This document shows, piece after piece, positions 46,915-60,848 of a stretch of DNA of 64,000 bases. A program made the position numbers and the translations under genes. The notes beneath the pieces are model-generated. The model worked only from the letters and a program-made list of their open reading frames with translations, ran no database searches and was not told the origin of the DNA. Location: positions 53,823,122-53,887,121 of the forward strand of contig NW_024881282.1 in NCBI RefSeq assembly GCF_018691265.1, written 5' to 3'. This DNA comes from Tyto alba. Its lineage: Eukaryota; Chordata; Aves; Strigiformes; Tytonidae. The first letter of the stretch is position 1, and each line of letters opens with the position of its first letter.

Positions 46915-49900
46915 AACACCTACTGAACTATTATCAGGCTTTCTGAAAATAACTGTGAGACTTGCTTGGAGGTATGCTTTCAAAATATATGTTTTTCCTT
47001 TTTGGAGCACATTAGAGTTATATAGAGAAAAAAAAAAATAGAGAAATACCAGGTAGGTCAAATTACTATAACACATGTTCTGAAGTTTGTTTGCTTGGGG
47101 GAAGCAGGGGATGAAGTGCTTTTATGCTATTATTTGGCACTGTGTTAGCATCTATATTAAGGAAACTTCCAGAGCAGTGTTCGCCTTTTGTTACAGTACA
47201 AGTGAGCACTTGCAAGAATGTTAGGAGGAAGTCTGGTGTCCTCACAAGGAGCTTGTGACATAATACAAAGGTCAGACATTTAACTGACATTTTACTAGTT
47301 TTCTTTGATATGAAGGAACCAGAACATATGTGCCATACCAGCAGTGCTGTGAGGTCCAGCCTCCCTGCGCTATTGCCTTTTCCATGTTTCCATGTTCTAG
47401 CAAATCAGCAAACGTGATTCCAGTGTTTTGTTGGCAGGGTTGCCTTTGGGCACTGGCATTTTTACTACTTGAAGTTAAGAAGTTTGTTGTAGACTTAGAA
47501 GATGGGGATTTGGCCCAGAAGGTGTAAGGAGAGAGTGTGCGCCACCTTTCCTGTGTCTGCCCTGATGTCACGGGCCATTCACACGGCGGGGTTTGAGTCG
47601 GTGTATTTGTGCTTCGTGCACACCAGCATCTGTCTCGCTGTCTTCAGGGAGAAATTTTGGCTCTGAGGATAGATCACCTGGAGGCTTTGGCTCAGGGCAG
47701 ACAGCGCTTGAAATTTTCATGTTCTTTAGTTGTAAAACATGCCAGTTTACAGATGATACTGGAGCTCCTTGATGTCGTCACATCGGTGTTTCATCCAAGC
47801 TGGAGAGGGCATTTCGAGGTTAGACCTGATTCTCATGCAGGACTAAAGCAGTCTGAGTCCACAAAATATGTAGGTTTTTTTCAGGGACTTCCTCTTGGTC
47901 CTTTGATTCCAAGATAGGGATTTCTCGCTAACCTAGGTAGTGATAAAGAAGCCCATATTGTTGGCTATTTCTTCTCCTTCATATCTATGGTATATGCCTG
48001 TTCATCTGACTTGTTCCTCTGGAACGAGCACTTCTCCTCCCCTTCTTCTTGCTTCTCATGTACTGAACTTTTTTGTAATGGATATTTTTGCAATATTGCT
48101 CATCCATGTCATATATTTTAACTTATTTTTTAAATTACCTACTTATCTCTGTGGTATTATGCAGTGAAATGTAAATTAGCCTTTATTTTGTATTATTAGC
48201 TTCCCCTCTTTTAATAGTGTGTTCATTATGCAAAGCGTGTAGGCAGGCAAATGGAATCTTCAGAAACATACTAGGTGCTGGGATAAACCATCATTGCTTT
48301 CTGAAATTTCAGTGGGAATCCCATAGCGACTCAGCCTTCCTTAGTTGGTGAGAGGCCTGAAAATTGTCTTCTGAAACAACTGTCCTGCTGTCTGCTTCTT
48401 GCACAGGAGACCCGAGACAATGAATTTCAGTTCACCTCCTGCTACAGGATGGCAAAAGGCCAGTAGATGGTTCAAAGAGATAGTCTTATGCCACAGACAC
48501 TGTTCTAAGGGTCATCAAACTCTGTAGAGGCAAAACGAAAATGGTATCCCACATCTGGTAAGCTTTTAAATTGTCTTTAAAGGTATAATTTTATTTAGAA
48601 ATAAACATTTCATTTTTAATCAAGGGCATCCTTAACATCGTTTTACTGCATGTGGTTGGCTGATGTGCATCAGGAGTGACCTGGGGAGAGGGTAGTCTGT
48701 TAACAAACATTCCTTTAAGTCTGCCTTTAATCTAGAGGGGTAAGGAGATTTGCAGCTCTCTGGAAAGTTAAGTGATTTATTTCAGTAAGGAGGTTGGGGT
48801 GGGGGGAGGATCCTGCCTGACACTTTATTTACTCGTTGCCCTTCCTCCCCTCCACAGGCAGCTGCGCTCTGGAGGCCACAGGGCTCTTCCAGACCTTTCC
48901 CTGTCTGAGCTGCGAGCTGGTTTCTGAGTTTCTGCTTGGATTGCCCTGTTACTGGGAGGGAGATTTCTTCTCTAGTCCCTTTCTGTGCTGTTCTTAGTGT
49001 GTTACGACTTCTTCCCTGCAGAGCTGCTGCTAAGTTGCCCTCCGCTCCTGCACTGAACTCAGAAAGTAACTGGCAAAGTAGGGGCAGTGACACAGGTGGA
49101 GTACATAACATGAAATGACTTAGATGGTATTCACCTGCATCCGAACTCTTCCCAGAACATTATTTTTCACATTTTGTTCTTTCTGCTTTATCTTGTTTCC
49201 CCTGTGAAGGTAGAGGATGAGCAGGGTGGAGCAGAGCCTTCCTCTCCTCGTTGAATTCCCTGGACTACATATGGCGCGACAAAATAGATGCTAAATTTGC
49301 AGATGACAAAGGACTAGCCTGCTGCTCATGCTGGTGGAGTTGCAGGGAAGCTGCAACTGAGTAGCGCTTTGTGGTAGAAAAACCAAGACTAGTTATTTTC
49401 CATCTGTTTTGAATGTGTATTCCTGGTAGTCCAGAATTCAGTACTGTAACGGCTTTTCTAAATTGTATGAATCCTGGGGATGGGACCGTAGCTAGCTGCT
49501 TCTGTATTGCATGCTTTCCTCTCTTTACACTTATATTTCTGCCATCTCTTCAGAGAATATCAAAAGATGCTATTAAATACACTTAAGGGAAACGAGGAAA
49601 GTTTCAATCGTATGTTGTCTGTGACCTTATGCAAAGGACAGTTTTGCCTGCCTTTTTTTATTAATTTTTAAAAAACTTCTAAATGATACTTCAGATATCT
49701 TTGCAGTTCCGTGTTACAATAGGTAGCCAGCAACTTAACTTTTGTGGTGTGTGTGTTTCTTTGCTTATAAAGTCAATTTATTATCCCAGTGGTGCCTTTC
49801 ATTTGATGAGACACAAAGTCTAGGCTTTTTTTTCTATAATGTTACATTTCAGAGATACTGTGGTTTTTCTGTTCTGCAGGCCTGCAGTAGCAATTACATT

Positions 49901-52262
49901 TCTCTGTGGTGTGGTGACTACTGACCCATAATGAATGCAGAGTTGTAGGTGAAGTATGACGACTGTGTCTTTCTGCAGCATTATTACAGTGGCATGTTGT
50001 TACAGCAGTAACTTAAGTTCAAAATAAAAATAAGGGGGGAAGCTTATGGATTTTTTTTTTTCTACTCTAAGTAGTTGTTTGGTAAGGCTGATGATGTTGC
50101 ATCATATTTTCTCATGCTGTGTTAGTTAGCTTGTAGGAAATTACTGTACATGACAACTGACTGGAGGTTTTTAGTAGAATAATTTCCAGACTTTCTCAGT
50201 GATCATAAATTTTAGGTTCACACAATCAACATAAAATTTGTTGATTTTGTGAGTTAAGATAATGCAGAAGTATTTTTCCACGTGAGGTACCTTTCATTTT
50301 CTGTCTAGACCAAACTATTTATACAAACATTAAGGTTTGTAATAAAAATCTGAAGCAGGTGAAAGCTTACCATGTCTGTGAGATGAGATAAACCAAAGCA
50401 CAGAAATTGCTTGTCCTGAGTCGGACAATATGTTGATGTCAGAGGATAGCTTAGGGTTTGCAACTACTGATCGTTTATTCTAATCCCCATTGCCTCCTAC
50501 TAACAGGAGATAACACTGCAGTCATGCTCCTGTGAATTGGAAGTTACACATTCTCATTTCTGGGAGCTAATCTTTCTAACTGTCAGCTGGGTGCATGACT
50601 CATACCCCATTGGTAAACACATTTCTTGTATGTATTCTGTTTGGTACAAATTTCAGGAGGATGGTACGCCTGGGAAAAGGAATACCTTTTTTTATCTTGT
50701 TCTGTTTGGCTGTCTTCTCAGGTTAAGTACATGGAAATAATGAATTACTTTCCTTTTTAAACTTTTAAAAAATTTGTTTATGCTTCTCTTTGGATAAAAT
50801 TATGTTCCTTTATTCTTTCTGTAGTTCAGAACGTAAGAGTGAGTAGGACCTGATGAATGAGCTAAAAATTCAAATCCCATATGTGTACCTAGAGACGACC
50901 AAAAATTATTCCTGTGCATGAATTATTCTTCTATGCATAATGTAATGTTAACTTTAATATACATTGCCAGACTCTTGTTTAAACCTGAGCTCAGATAAAA
51001 CAGCCTACAGAAACCTCACGATTGTTTTAAGGGCTTCAGAAATCCCTTTTCTTGCATAAGAGCTTATACGATAGCATCTAATATTTATGTAATGCCTCTA
51101 ATTTGTCAAGGGTCTTGCAAATAATAATTGCAGAATAACCTTGGAGAAAAATGTACATGTGTAAATGTTCTAGTTCTTCAGGTGAAGAAACTGAGGCAGC
51201 GAGGATAAGTTTTGTCAAGAGGTTTGTTAAGAGTGTGGAGAAAGAATCCTGCGTTTAAGGTTCTGTGCTTGGACAACACAGTTGTTTTTCCTGCTGTTGT
51301 GTGCTTGGGTTTTCCTATGTGGTCTCTGCTTTCTTAGAACTAACAGGGGTAAAAGGAGAAAAAGAGAATGAAAAATGGTGTTCCGGTATTTTTAATGCAG
51401 TCTAAGTTGCACACACATGATTCCTAATGAGGCAAGTATGAAATTCATCCCTCTAAGCTGTCTTGTATCACTAATTCCCCAGAGGCTTAGGGCTGGTGCT
51501 GTCTCATGTTTCTGAAAAGCTCGCTTGAGCATAGTCCTGGCTTCTGAAAGCAGAGGGTGACTGTGTCTGCCCAGGCAGCCTTCCTTTGGCCCCTTCTGCC
51601 TTGGCACTGGTGGCAGTTGGCAGATGTTACCTGCAAACACTCTGGCTTTGTTCGTTTGTCTTAGATGCAGCTGCATGGCTTGGGAAAGGTGTAAGTGGGA
51701 ATGGCTTGGCGGAGTTACCATCATGCTATAAAGTAATCTGACAGGGCTGTGCCCCTTAGGGTGAATGAACTGCTTTGAGCTTCTGAACGTGATCAAATGA
51801 AACGTGCTCAGTTCGACCTTGAAAGGAAGCAGTGCTGCAAAGCACAGGCCGTTCCTGCAATGGGATCTGTGTTTCACGAGACAAAGAAATATGGTTTGTG
51901 GGTTTAAGTACAGGTTAAGTCAGCTCTGTGTCGAGCTGCATCCCAAGTAAGACTTGGAGTAGGGGAGTGCTGTTAATGAGTGGAGGGAGATGTCTTTGGG
52001 TGGATTTGGGCAAAGCACCCACAGTAACTTTGCTGTGGCATGAGGCTGGAGTTAGGAGCAGGTGCTGCGTGTGTGCTGGAGCAGCGTTTGCAGGGGGAGA
52101 TGGAGGTTCCTGGATCACATCCACCCTGCCCTGGATCTTTATCCTCTCCCTTTTGGATTGCTATTTTGACTGAACTTGCTGCTCTAAAATGCAAGAGGTC
52201 CTACTGGGCTGCAGCAGCTCAGTATTAATTGTGAGTTTTGTTGTCTCTTAACTGTCCAAGGA

Positions 52263-52286
52263 TTTTTTTTTTTTTTTTTTTTTTTT
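52263..52286. repeat. Poly(T) tract, 24 T
   Basis: Uninterrupted T run followed by a C/T-rich stretch. Upstream and downstream sequence shows no recognised retroposon. Confidence 0.9.
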
Positions 52287-53443
52287 CCCTTCCTCCTTGT
52301 TAAATGGAGGGAGGAAGGTGGTTTGTAAGACTTCATTCCCATTTGGCCAGTTACGTATACCTGGTAGGGTATATGTTTGTGTTGGCTGGCTACAATACAG
52401 GGTATTATCCAGAGTGTTTTCCCTGCTCATAGGTCAGGCAGAATAGCAGGGCTCATGGTTTAAAGTGCTCAGAGTGCAAAACAGTTAACACAGCTGGTGA
52501 GAGAAATCCCAGCTTGTGTTGAGCCCCTCCACCCCACAAATCCAACAGACGTGAGGTGGGAGTTTTATTGCCTTGTAATTACAGAGGTTCAAGCACGTAG
52601 GAGGTGGCCAGCAGATCCATTGCAGCCATTTGGCTGGCTTCACCGCTAGTGCCTCCTGCCCAGGTCCCCCGTCCAGCGGCATGCTTGCCGTCTGGTAGAT
52701 GCTGCCAACGCTACTTGTGGTTATAAGTGGCAGGGTGCTAAATGGTTGATGCTGTGTGAGCTGTTCAGCAGATGAAGCTCATAAAATGGCTGGAGGCACG
52801 TTTGATTCCTCCTCCCAATACCGTACATAAGGCAAACGTTTGTCTGCAGAGTTTAGCGTTCTCTAAATAAATACCGCACATGGCGAGGCTTAACAGTAAG
52901 AGTCTGCTTGGGGGAGTTCAGGACTGCTGAGGTACAGGGGTACAAGCAGTGCTGTGTCCTCAGAGACCCTCTGGCTTGACAGAACTGAAAATGTATATAT
53001 TTTTAACAAAATTGTAATGGTAAGCTGTCAGTGCCATTGACTGAAGTGATTATCATCTGTGTTTAACTTCAGTTAATTTCCTTCTCTTTCTTTTCTTTGA
53101 TACCAAAGGTTGCATGGACACCTGAATCTTGTGTGGTCCTGGTCTTGATGGCCATGGCAATACTTCTCCTAAATGGTTCCCATCCCCAAGATGAGTGGGT
53201 CTGGTCCCCCAAGAGGAAGGAAAGCAGTGTTATATCAGCCTCTCTCCTCTGATGTGGGGAGATCTCTCTGTCTATTGGTTTCACTTATAACGCCAGGTTG
53301 CTTTTAAGTCTAGTGGGCATCTCCCCTGCTGGAGGAGTAACGATGTCAGATCCTGTAGGCTCTCCACCTTTCCTTCTTGTGAAAGCAGGTCCTGGGTCCT
53401 GGTGGTGACTGTGTCTGAAAGGTGAATAACTATTTCCAACCTC

Positions 53444-53467
53444 TTTTTTTTTTTTTTTTTTTTTTTT
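53444..53467. repeat. Poly(T) tract, 24 T
   Basis: Uninterrupted T run followed by CCCCC and more pyrimidines. It is similar in layout to the tract at 52263, but the flanks are not alike. Confidence 0.9.
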
Positions 53468-54877
53468 CCCCCTTTCTTCTTTTTGAAGTGCTACCATAAG
53501 GTGTAGTCAATTTTGACTGATTGTTTTTGATGCTGTTCAGGCTCCTTTGCAGGCAGCAGTAATGACACTGATACTGTGGAGTGGTCATCTTTTCCTGACT
53601 TCAGGGAGAGAGGGTGAGGAAATGAGTGGGAAACCATGTACCACTGCCTGTATGCTTTCCATGGTAGTTTTCTGCTATGATAAGAGAAGAAACAGATTGA
53701 GCTTTGATTGCATCTCTTGCTACTTTTATTTTGCACCATAAACAATTGGGGTTTTTAAGGGGGGAATGACACAACAGCATATGTGTGAGTTGAAGAAGAG
53801 CGTGTGCTGTTTGGGTATTAGCTTGTGGTGGTTTTGTGGATTGTGCTCTGATGTCCTGTGTACCACTGCTTCAGAAATCCTGCAGCAAAGTATTCTTGGA
53901 CTGGCATTAGAGGTCTGTGAGATTGTCTAGGGATCCTTGCATAGGCATAGCTCTGTTTCCAAAGTTTTTCCAGTTAATTTTGCCTTTTATTGAATCTGCT
54001 GGTCCCATAGCCAAGTGGCCTTTGTGCTGTCCTGTCTGTGTATCTGCCTCATTGCTTAATGGTACCGACAGAGGTGAGATCTTTCTTCCTCTCTGCTCCC
54101 CCTGTGAGCCCTTCTGAATTTCCCTGATTTGTTCCTCTGTTCTTTGTGGCCTGCTATGACAATTTCTACACTCCAAACTCCCTGCAGAGAGGCAAAAGAT
54201 ATCCGGCTCCAGCCAAGCTTGGCAGCAGATATTTTATTTTCTTTTTTGGGCCACCATTGATTCACTCAGGCCAAGTATGATTTGTCTATCTTTAGGTATG
54301 TATTAGAGACCTCCTCAGAAGCAGATTATGCATAGCACATGTTTATAATGCCATAAAATATCTGTCAGCCAGAACTAACAATGTGGTCCTTAGTGGAGTC
54401 TTATGTTGGAGGTGGGACTGAGGATAGGTCTCTAGGTCTTGAACAACTGAACAGTGGTCCATTTTGTGGAGAAGTTTTGCAAAGGAAAAAAAAAAAGTTG
54501 CCCTTCAGATGTAGCAGGTCACCACGTGGACAGATGCGCTATGAGCTCTCATCCTTCAGTTCTTCCTGAAACAGCAGTTTTACCCTGTTACCCTGTGGAA
54601 TAATTACTGAAATGACCAAAATACAGCATTGTTCACACATTAAGGAAAGGTATAAAATAAAAAAAAGCAGCTAGGGTAAAATGCAGCTGCAGCTGGTGTG
54701 CGAAGAATCCACCACGTCATCTGTGATTCCCAGGACAACACTGCTTGCAAAGGAACACGGGGAGCGAAACGGGCTGGAGAGCTCATGGTCTCTCCCTGTG
54801 ATAGTACAGCAGGTACTGGAACGAGGTGGTACTACAGAACTGACAAGCTGCATACTGGCCACCCTGAGACAACATCC

Positions 54878-55608
54878 TGTCGGATTTTGATGAAATTCTG
54901 TCCTTTGTGCAAACTTTGCTCATTATAATGTCATTACAATACCAAAACACACCTCCATCCCAAAGGCCACCCGCCTCCAAGGTGCGACCACGCCTCTTTG
55001 AGTCTGCACCGTGAGTCTTTGTAATCTATACCTTTAAATGTGAGATGGGAGAATTTTACTCCAATCATAATAAAGGTATTTATGACCAGAGTCACTCAAA
55101 CTCCACCTTGAAGGTAAAAAATAGTATAAACATAGCCTGGGAAGAGGGGAACGTGGGGGGAAGACACCATAGTATGCACTTCTGGGACCAGTCGACGGGC
55201 TGAGCCTCTCTTTCCCTCTCCATAGGGACGCCTTTGGGTAAGACTTAAGAACTTAGAAATCTTTCTAGAAAGTCTCTTTTCCATTTTTTATAGCCTGGCT
55301 GTATTGTTATAACTTTGTTATGTGCTTTACATATACTCTTATTTGCACGTGCTTTGCACCAGCAACCATAAGAAACTCTATATCTGTCATTTAAAGAAAC
55401 TGTACCATTTAAGTAGCTAGTCATTTCAGTTTCTCACTGAATGCGACCAAAGCGTGGCTGTTCTAGTTCATGAGCACAACTAGACTGAAGGTGCAGTCCA
55501 CTATTAGTGTATCCAAATCATAACAGTTCAATATATTGAACTCAATTGGGCTGATAGTGGTGAATTGGTTATCACTCAGATTTTCTGCCTTAACCATTTC
55601 ACGTGACA
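54878..55608 (+). mobile_element. Endogenous retrovirus LTR, sense orientation in intron 1
   Basis: A segment of about 730 bp starts TGTCGGATTTTG and ends ACGTGACA, giving TG...CA ends. It resembles an LTR I associate with bird genomes: 'CTTTGTGCAAACTTTGCTCA', 'ACCCGCCTCCAAGGTGCGAC', 'CCAGTCGACGGGCTGAGCCT' and 'CTTAACCATTTCACGTGACA' blocks. Promoter-like signals follow in order: CCAAT (55061-55065), TATAAA (55125-55130), then a donor-like GGGTAAGA (GTAAG at 55238-55242). An AATAAA at 55069-55074 lies upstream of the TATA. The flanks CATCC (left) and TACCC (right) agree at three of five positions, with both differences C/T, so the duplication is decayed or the ends are slightly off. No internal viral genes are attached. 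The family name was not verified. Confidence 0.6.
55525..55542. repeat. Perfect 18-bp palindrome in the LTR
   Basis: AGTTCAATATATTGAACT is exactly self-complementary with no spacer, 65 bases before the proposed 3' end of the LTR. Confidence 0.9.
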
Positions 55609-58600
55609 TACCCAGCCATGAAACACTTGATACTTATTCCCTGGGGTAAACCGGGATCCATTCCACAGTGAGCTACCTGGGCAAGGGTTTTGTCCTTTTG
55701 TTCAGGTGTGGTGTTTTTAAAGATACAGCTCTTTGAAGGCTAAGAAAATACCATCAGCATTGCTGCTTTGATTTCGATGGGTTTTGTTAGGTTTTGAAAC
55801 AGCTTGAATGAAAGGGAGGTTAGGGCTGGAAACAGTTGCCCAAAGTGCCACTGATTTTGTTTTTCTTTAAATTATTATTAATTATTTTTCTTTTCCCATT
55901 CTCTCTTGAGGAAAGTTGCTTTTTATTTGTGGTTGTGGACATTTTTCTTTCTGATTCATAATCTGTGCTGCCTGTCCATGAGGAGGAGAAAGAGAGAAGC
56001 TGTGAGACTTAATAGTGGGAAGCAAACCTTCCTTTACTTTGTGGTTTGGAAGAGTGCTACTGAAATTGCCTCAGGCCCAAGCGTTGTAGCTGAGAGCAGG
56101 GTCCTCTCCAGCAGGTCAAGGGTTGTGTTGGATGATCCATTTCAATGGCAAGAGCTGCCACATAAAACCCATCACACCCCTACCTTGCTGACCAGGCTCA
56201 TGAAGCAACTGAGCAGCTCTTCTTGTACCCTGGAGAGCAGAGGGTTGCACCTCTGTTCGTTTTGGTGCCCATGAAGGGAGCTTAGTGCCTTTTCCATGTC
56301 CCATGCACTCGCAGTTAATTCTACTGGCTCCACATCTGTGCAAGTGCCTTGGCAGGCTGAGTGCAAGTCTTGTTTTTTTTTTTTTTTTTATTTGTTCAGC
56401 AGTATATGATGCTTTGCAGAAGCCTGTGCAGTAAAACTAGGTTCCTTAAATTGCTGGTTATAAGTGTTTTTTAAAACAGCATTTTGGAGAAAGTGCTTTT
56501 TATTCCAAATCTGTATTAAGGGTCTTTGTTTCACAAGTGAATGCTAAATTTTGAAGTAGAAATTAGATTTGATTGAACTAGTTCTTTTTTTCTCTTTGCT
56601 GAACTTCTTTGTAGGTGTTTTGACTGCAAAAGGAAATTAAAAGGTGTTTTATTTTTCCCATTTCTTTCAAAGGACTTGATCTAAGTTCAAACTTGCAGTG
56701 TTTATCCTTTAGACGTTTTAAGAGTCGTACAGTGAAGCCTGTATTGTATGTGTGGTGGTGCTGGTGCTGGAGTATGCCTTTAGATTCAGGTATTTGATTA
56801 GGCAGTTCAAAATGGAAAATGCTCATCATAAAGCTAACCTCAGTGAATACTGTTGCTTTTATCATCGCATAGGTCAAAGTTTTGTGGGTAGTTGGTCTAA
56901 AATGAGTGATTTCTGTTTGCAGAATATAAATAGATTTTTTTCACCCATCCTTCACACAAAAAAAAAGTTGTTCTTCAGACATTTTCATGTGTCATTTGAA
57001 GGTGAGAAATCAGTCACCTATGCTCTTAACCATAATACAGAAATTGTTAAGGCGTTAAACTGATATTTTTAAAAATTAACCGTACATCAACATCAGATTT
57101 AGAGGGTGATTCCCTCTCCCTTACCTTGCCGCCTCTCTTGTTAATCCCATCTCCAGTCCTGGGCTTTCAGTTCATTTCTTTATTCTTCTAAATAAATTTT
57201 AATTAAGATCAGTGTCTCCACAGTCCTTGCAAAATGTAGATGACAACTTCTTCAGGCTGGGATTCCCCCTGGCATGCTTCTCAATGTCATTCTAAGGTCT
57301 CTCTGTCCCTCTCTAGTAGTGCAAAACCATGAATTATAGCCCAGTGAGTTCCTTCGGCAGCCTCTCCACAGTAATCCCTGAAAATCCTGGGTCTGTGGAT
57401 GGTAATTCTATTAGCCCTTCAGCAAGCCGAGTCTGGAAGAATGCAGCTGGTGTGTGGGAATGTGGAAAGTTCCCTGCCATTGCCTTTAATCCTGCTTTTA
57501 GAGGGGGAAAAAGTTATAGGCTAATGTGATTAGCTGTAATCCCATTCTTGCTTGGTTTTAGAACAGTGTCTGATTCCTAAATCGTAGGCTAGTTCTGTGA
57601 AGTGCTTTCATGGAGGGGACAGGGAATTATTTTGATACTCAGCTCAATTGTCTTTGAGAAAAACTGGAATCAAGAGAAAAAGAAACTCTCATAGCCAGCA
57701 GTGAGTTTCTAGTTTTTGTTGCACTGCCTAATTTAGAAATCTGAAACCAAGAGCGTGTAAATGGAAGCACAAAATGAGCATAATCCTGTCAGGTATCTAG
57801 GTGTATGTATAAACACAAGCAAAGAACAATTTACACATATACTGCAAATTGCTCTTCAGGGCTTTGTAGGCCCAAAGGTTTACGCTGGGATCTTGTTATT
57901 TGCTGAGACGTTGCTGCTGCTGTTGAAGATGATGGTGTGGTTGGTTTAATGTGGACCAGGGACAGAGCTATCGCTAATAAAAGCCACAGCTTCTGCCTGA
58001 AGTGAATTATCTGGGGACTTTTTTTCTCCATTGAGGCACTTGTTTTTCCTTTTAGTGCTAAGGGAACGAAAACACTAGCTTCTGTGGCAGCGCTAGTGTG
58101 GAGTGTTAGAAATGCTGTTGGCTGCTGGAGAGAGGGGGCAGAGGCAGGACCCTCTGACAGGAGTGGAGCATACCGTGGCCTGCTCCTGTGTATGAACACA
58201 AAGAACACACTGCTTTGGGGACAAAAGGCATCTTCTTCTTGTGTGAAAGGCAAAGTGCAACCTGAGATCAAGGTCTTTCAATGACATCAGTTGCTCATAG
58301 CAGACTGGCTGTGCTTGCAGGTTCCGTGCTCCCTGTGGCCCGTTTGGGGGGGAGGAAGCATTGCTCTCACAGGCTCGTCCTGTTTTCTGTTTTCAGGGGA
58401 GAAGAGGGAGAAGGCAGAAAAATACCTTGTTCAAATATTGTTTGTTTGTGGAAGAAACTGGAAATAAGTGTGGCTGGTCTTGGAGTCAAATGCTGCTTGA
58501 ACCCTCTGGAGTGAACGGCTCGGGAGAGAGATAAGGTCTGAGGACCGAACTTGTTGCTTTTTTGTTTGCGCAGCAAAGTTAAGATCCTGCAATTTAGAGA

Positions 58601-60262
58601 AGGTGTGTGAATTGAGGCTTTCTCTTTTCTTCCCATCAGGTTCCCCCTCCTCTTGTTCCCTTTCCTACCAGCATGGCAGTGGTGGCATCAGGACCCCAGG
58701 CAGGGAGGTCCCGGGGGCAGCTGCCCCAAGAGACACAGGGAAGGGAGGGATGGCGCAGGCCCTGCTGGTAGGGCTGCCTGACCTAAGCTGTCACACAGCT
58801 TTTTGATTCAGCTCCCAAAAGGACTGCAAGGTGGGAGCAATTCACTGAAAAGGAGTATTATTCACTTTTGTCTCCTGTGTTGAGTCAGCCTCAGGTATCG
58901 GTCCTGTCACAGTAGTTTAAATGTTTGGGAAGGGCGAGAGAGATGATGCTGTAGTGATAACATGCTGCAATACTAATTCTATAAACTTTTGGGCTTATTC
59001 AAGCTGCTGTTTTGAGAGGTTGTGTGGGACTGCCTTGTTTACAAATAAAACTATCACTTAGTTTAATTTCAGCATAAGCTACACTACCTCTCTTGTACTT
59101 GTTTACAATCCTGACATTTTGGTATGTGGTATAACTGCTGTGTTCCCTCACAGCTCTGTCTAAGGCCAGAAGACTTCTTTAGGCTATCAAATAAATGAGT
59201 GCCTTTTAAGACAACAACAACAAAACCCTCAAATTTCTCCCCACTATCAAATAATTGAAGCGGAAGTTTTCGTTCTTCTTTCCCCTTCGAAATTGTATCA
59301 TATTCCCTGGAGAACCTGGAAACACTAGATGAGTAATTAGATGGATTTAATCTTGGAGAAAGGTAGTGGTGTTTGGCAAGGATAATTTGAACTGGTGTTA
59401 CACAGGTATATGTTTTGAATATAATGTAACCCCTCTAGTATCCTTCTGGAGAGCATCCCAAAATGGTTGCTCTGTGCGTAGTCAAAAAGTCAAAGAAAGT
59501 GTTAGTACACAAAGGAAGTGGGATGTGATAGTGGAAGGTGGATTGCCTCTGTAAAAATCCATTTAAAACATGGTTGAGAAGATGCTGTTCACCTTTAATT
59601 ATGGGCAAAGCTAAAGAGGAGGTGTAATGATTATGAAAAAAAAAAAAAAAACAAGTAGGAAACAGGGGAATTGAAAGAGAGGGAACAAAAATGAAGCCTA
59701 CAAAACCAGGAGAGAGTACACTGAAGGCAGGCTAAATATTTTTGTAGTGGGGGAAAAGTTTAAAAGGAATAGAAACCCCTATGACAGAAAATGAAAGGCT
59801 GTAAACAGTGGTAAAAGATAATGCTTCCCTCTGTAATTTAGAGTATATGGGCAGAATTCATTTCATGAGGACATACCAAAGAAGCCTTTCACAACTGTAG
59901 GTCAGTCTTCTGTTTCAGGAGGTCCTGAGACCTTGGATCTAAAGATATTTAAAATTAGAGATAGGTGTCATGAAAACCCAGAGTATTTGTATTTTCTCCC
60001 CTTTTTCTTTAAAATAAAGAAGAGAGAACCCCTCGTGCTTTGATGCATGACAGAGGTCTCTACTGGGCATTAAGGGGATCACTCTGCTATGGTTGGGCTT
60101 ATTCCTGAATTAACCTGGTATTTCTCACACTTCCACCTGGAATACCCAGACTCACCTCTGCAGCAGATAGCAATGCAATTAGTGGGGCACAAACTGAGCT
60201 GCTGAGAAAATTCTTCCAAAAGTGTGGGGTTTTTGTTGTTTGGAATGATAATCAATCCAGTG
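55609..60262. other. Intron 1 sequence, nothing recognised
   Basis: Intronic DNA with a 17-base T tract at 56373-56389 and an A tract near 59637-59651. All open frames are under 150 codons and domain-free. No repeat, exon or RNA gene was recognised. Confidence 0.6.
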
Positions 60263-60848
60263 TGTTGTGGTTTAACCCCAGCCAGCAACTAAGACCCCCC
60301 CAGCCACTTGCTTACTCAGCCTCATGTGGGATGAGGGAGAGAATCCGAAGGGTAAAAGTGAGAAAACTCATGGATTGAGATAAAGAGAGTTTAATAGGTA
60401 AAGCAAAAGTTATGCATGCAAGCAAAGCAGAATAGGGAATTCATTCACTCCTTCCCATCAGCAGGCAGGTGTTCTTCCATCTCCAGGAAAGCAGGGCTCC
60501 ATCGTATTAAATACTTGGGAAGACAAATGCCATCACTCGGAGCACCACCCACTTCCTCCTTCTTGCCCCAGCTTTTATTGCTGAGCTCAATATCATATGG
60601 TCTGGAATATCTTCTTGGTCAGTTGGGGTTAACTGTCCCCCTGTGTCTCCTTCCAACTTCTTGTGCACCCTCAGCCTACTCACTGGTGGGGTGAGAAGCA
60701 GAAGAGGCCTTGCTGCTGTGTAAGCACTGCTCAGCAATAAGGAAAACACCCTTGTATTTTCAACACTGTTTTCAGCCCAAATCTAAAACATAGCCCCATA
60801 CAAGCTACTATGAAGAAACTTAACTCTATCCCAGCTAAAGCCAGTACA
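60263..60848 (-). mobile_element. Endogenous retrovirus LTR (bird family), antisense to PPM1H
   Basis: This 586-bp element is well preserved and matches an LTR I recognise as widespread in birds. Read on the minus strand it starts TGTACTGGCTTTAGCTGGGA and ends TTAAACCACAACA. The minus strand carries the expected order: U3, a TATA-like AATAAAAGC (complement of 60571-60579), a polyadenylation signal ATTAAA (complement of 60390-60395), then about 130 bp of U5. No gag-pol-env is joined, so it is a solo LTR. The immediate flanks (CCAGTG left, CAAAGG right) do not form a clear duplication. The ERVK-like class is a tentative assignment. The 92- and 80-codon open frames across it are not genes. Confidence 0.85.

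Larger units (their letters stand above)
46915..54877. other. Intron 1 sequence, nothing recognised
   Basis: Ordinary intronic DNA. Long T tracts at 52263-52286 and 53444-53467 are listed separately. The 161-codon minus open frame (51392-51877) has no domain or exon context. No RNA gene or exon with a recognised product was seen. Confidence 0.6.

Noticed and set aside
54680..54877. Sequence left of the 54878 LTR as possible retroviral internal region
   Set aside because: Its composition differs from the flanks, but none of the translated frames shows a recognisable gag, pol or env motif.
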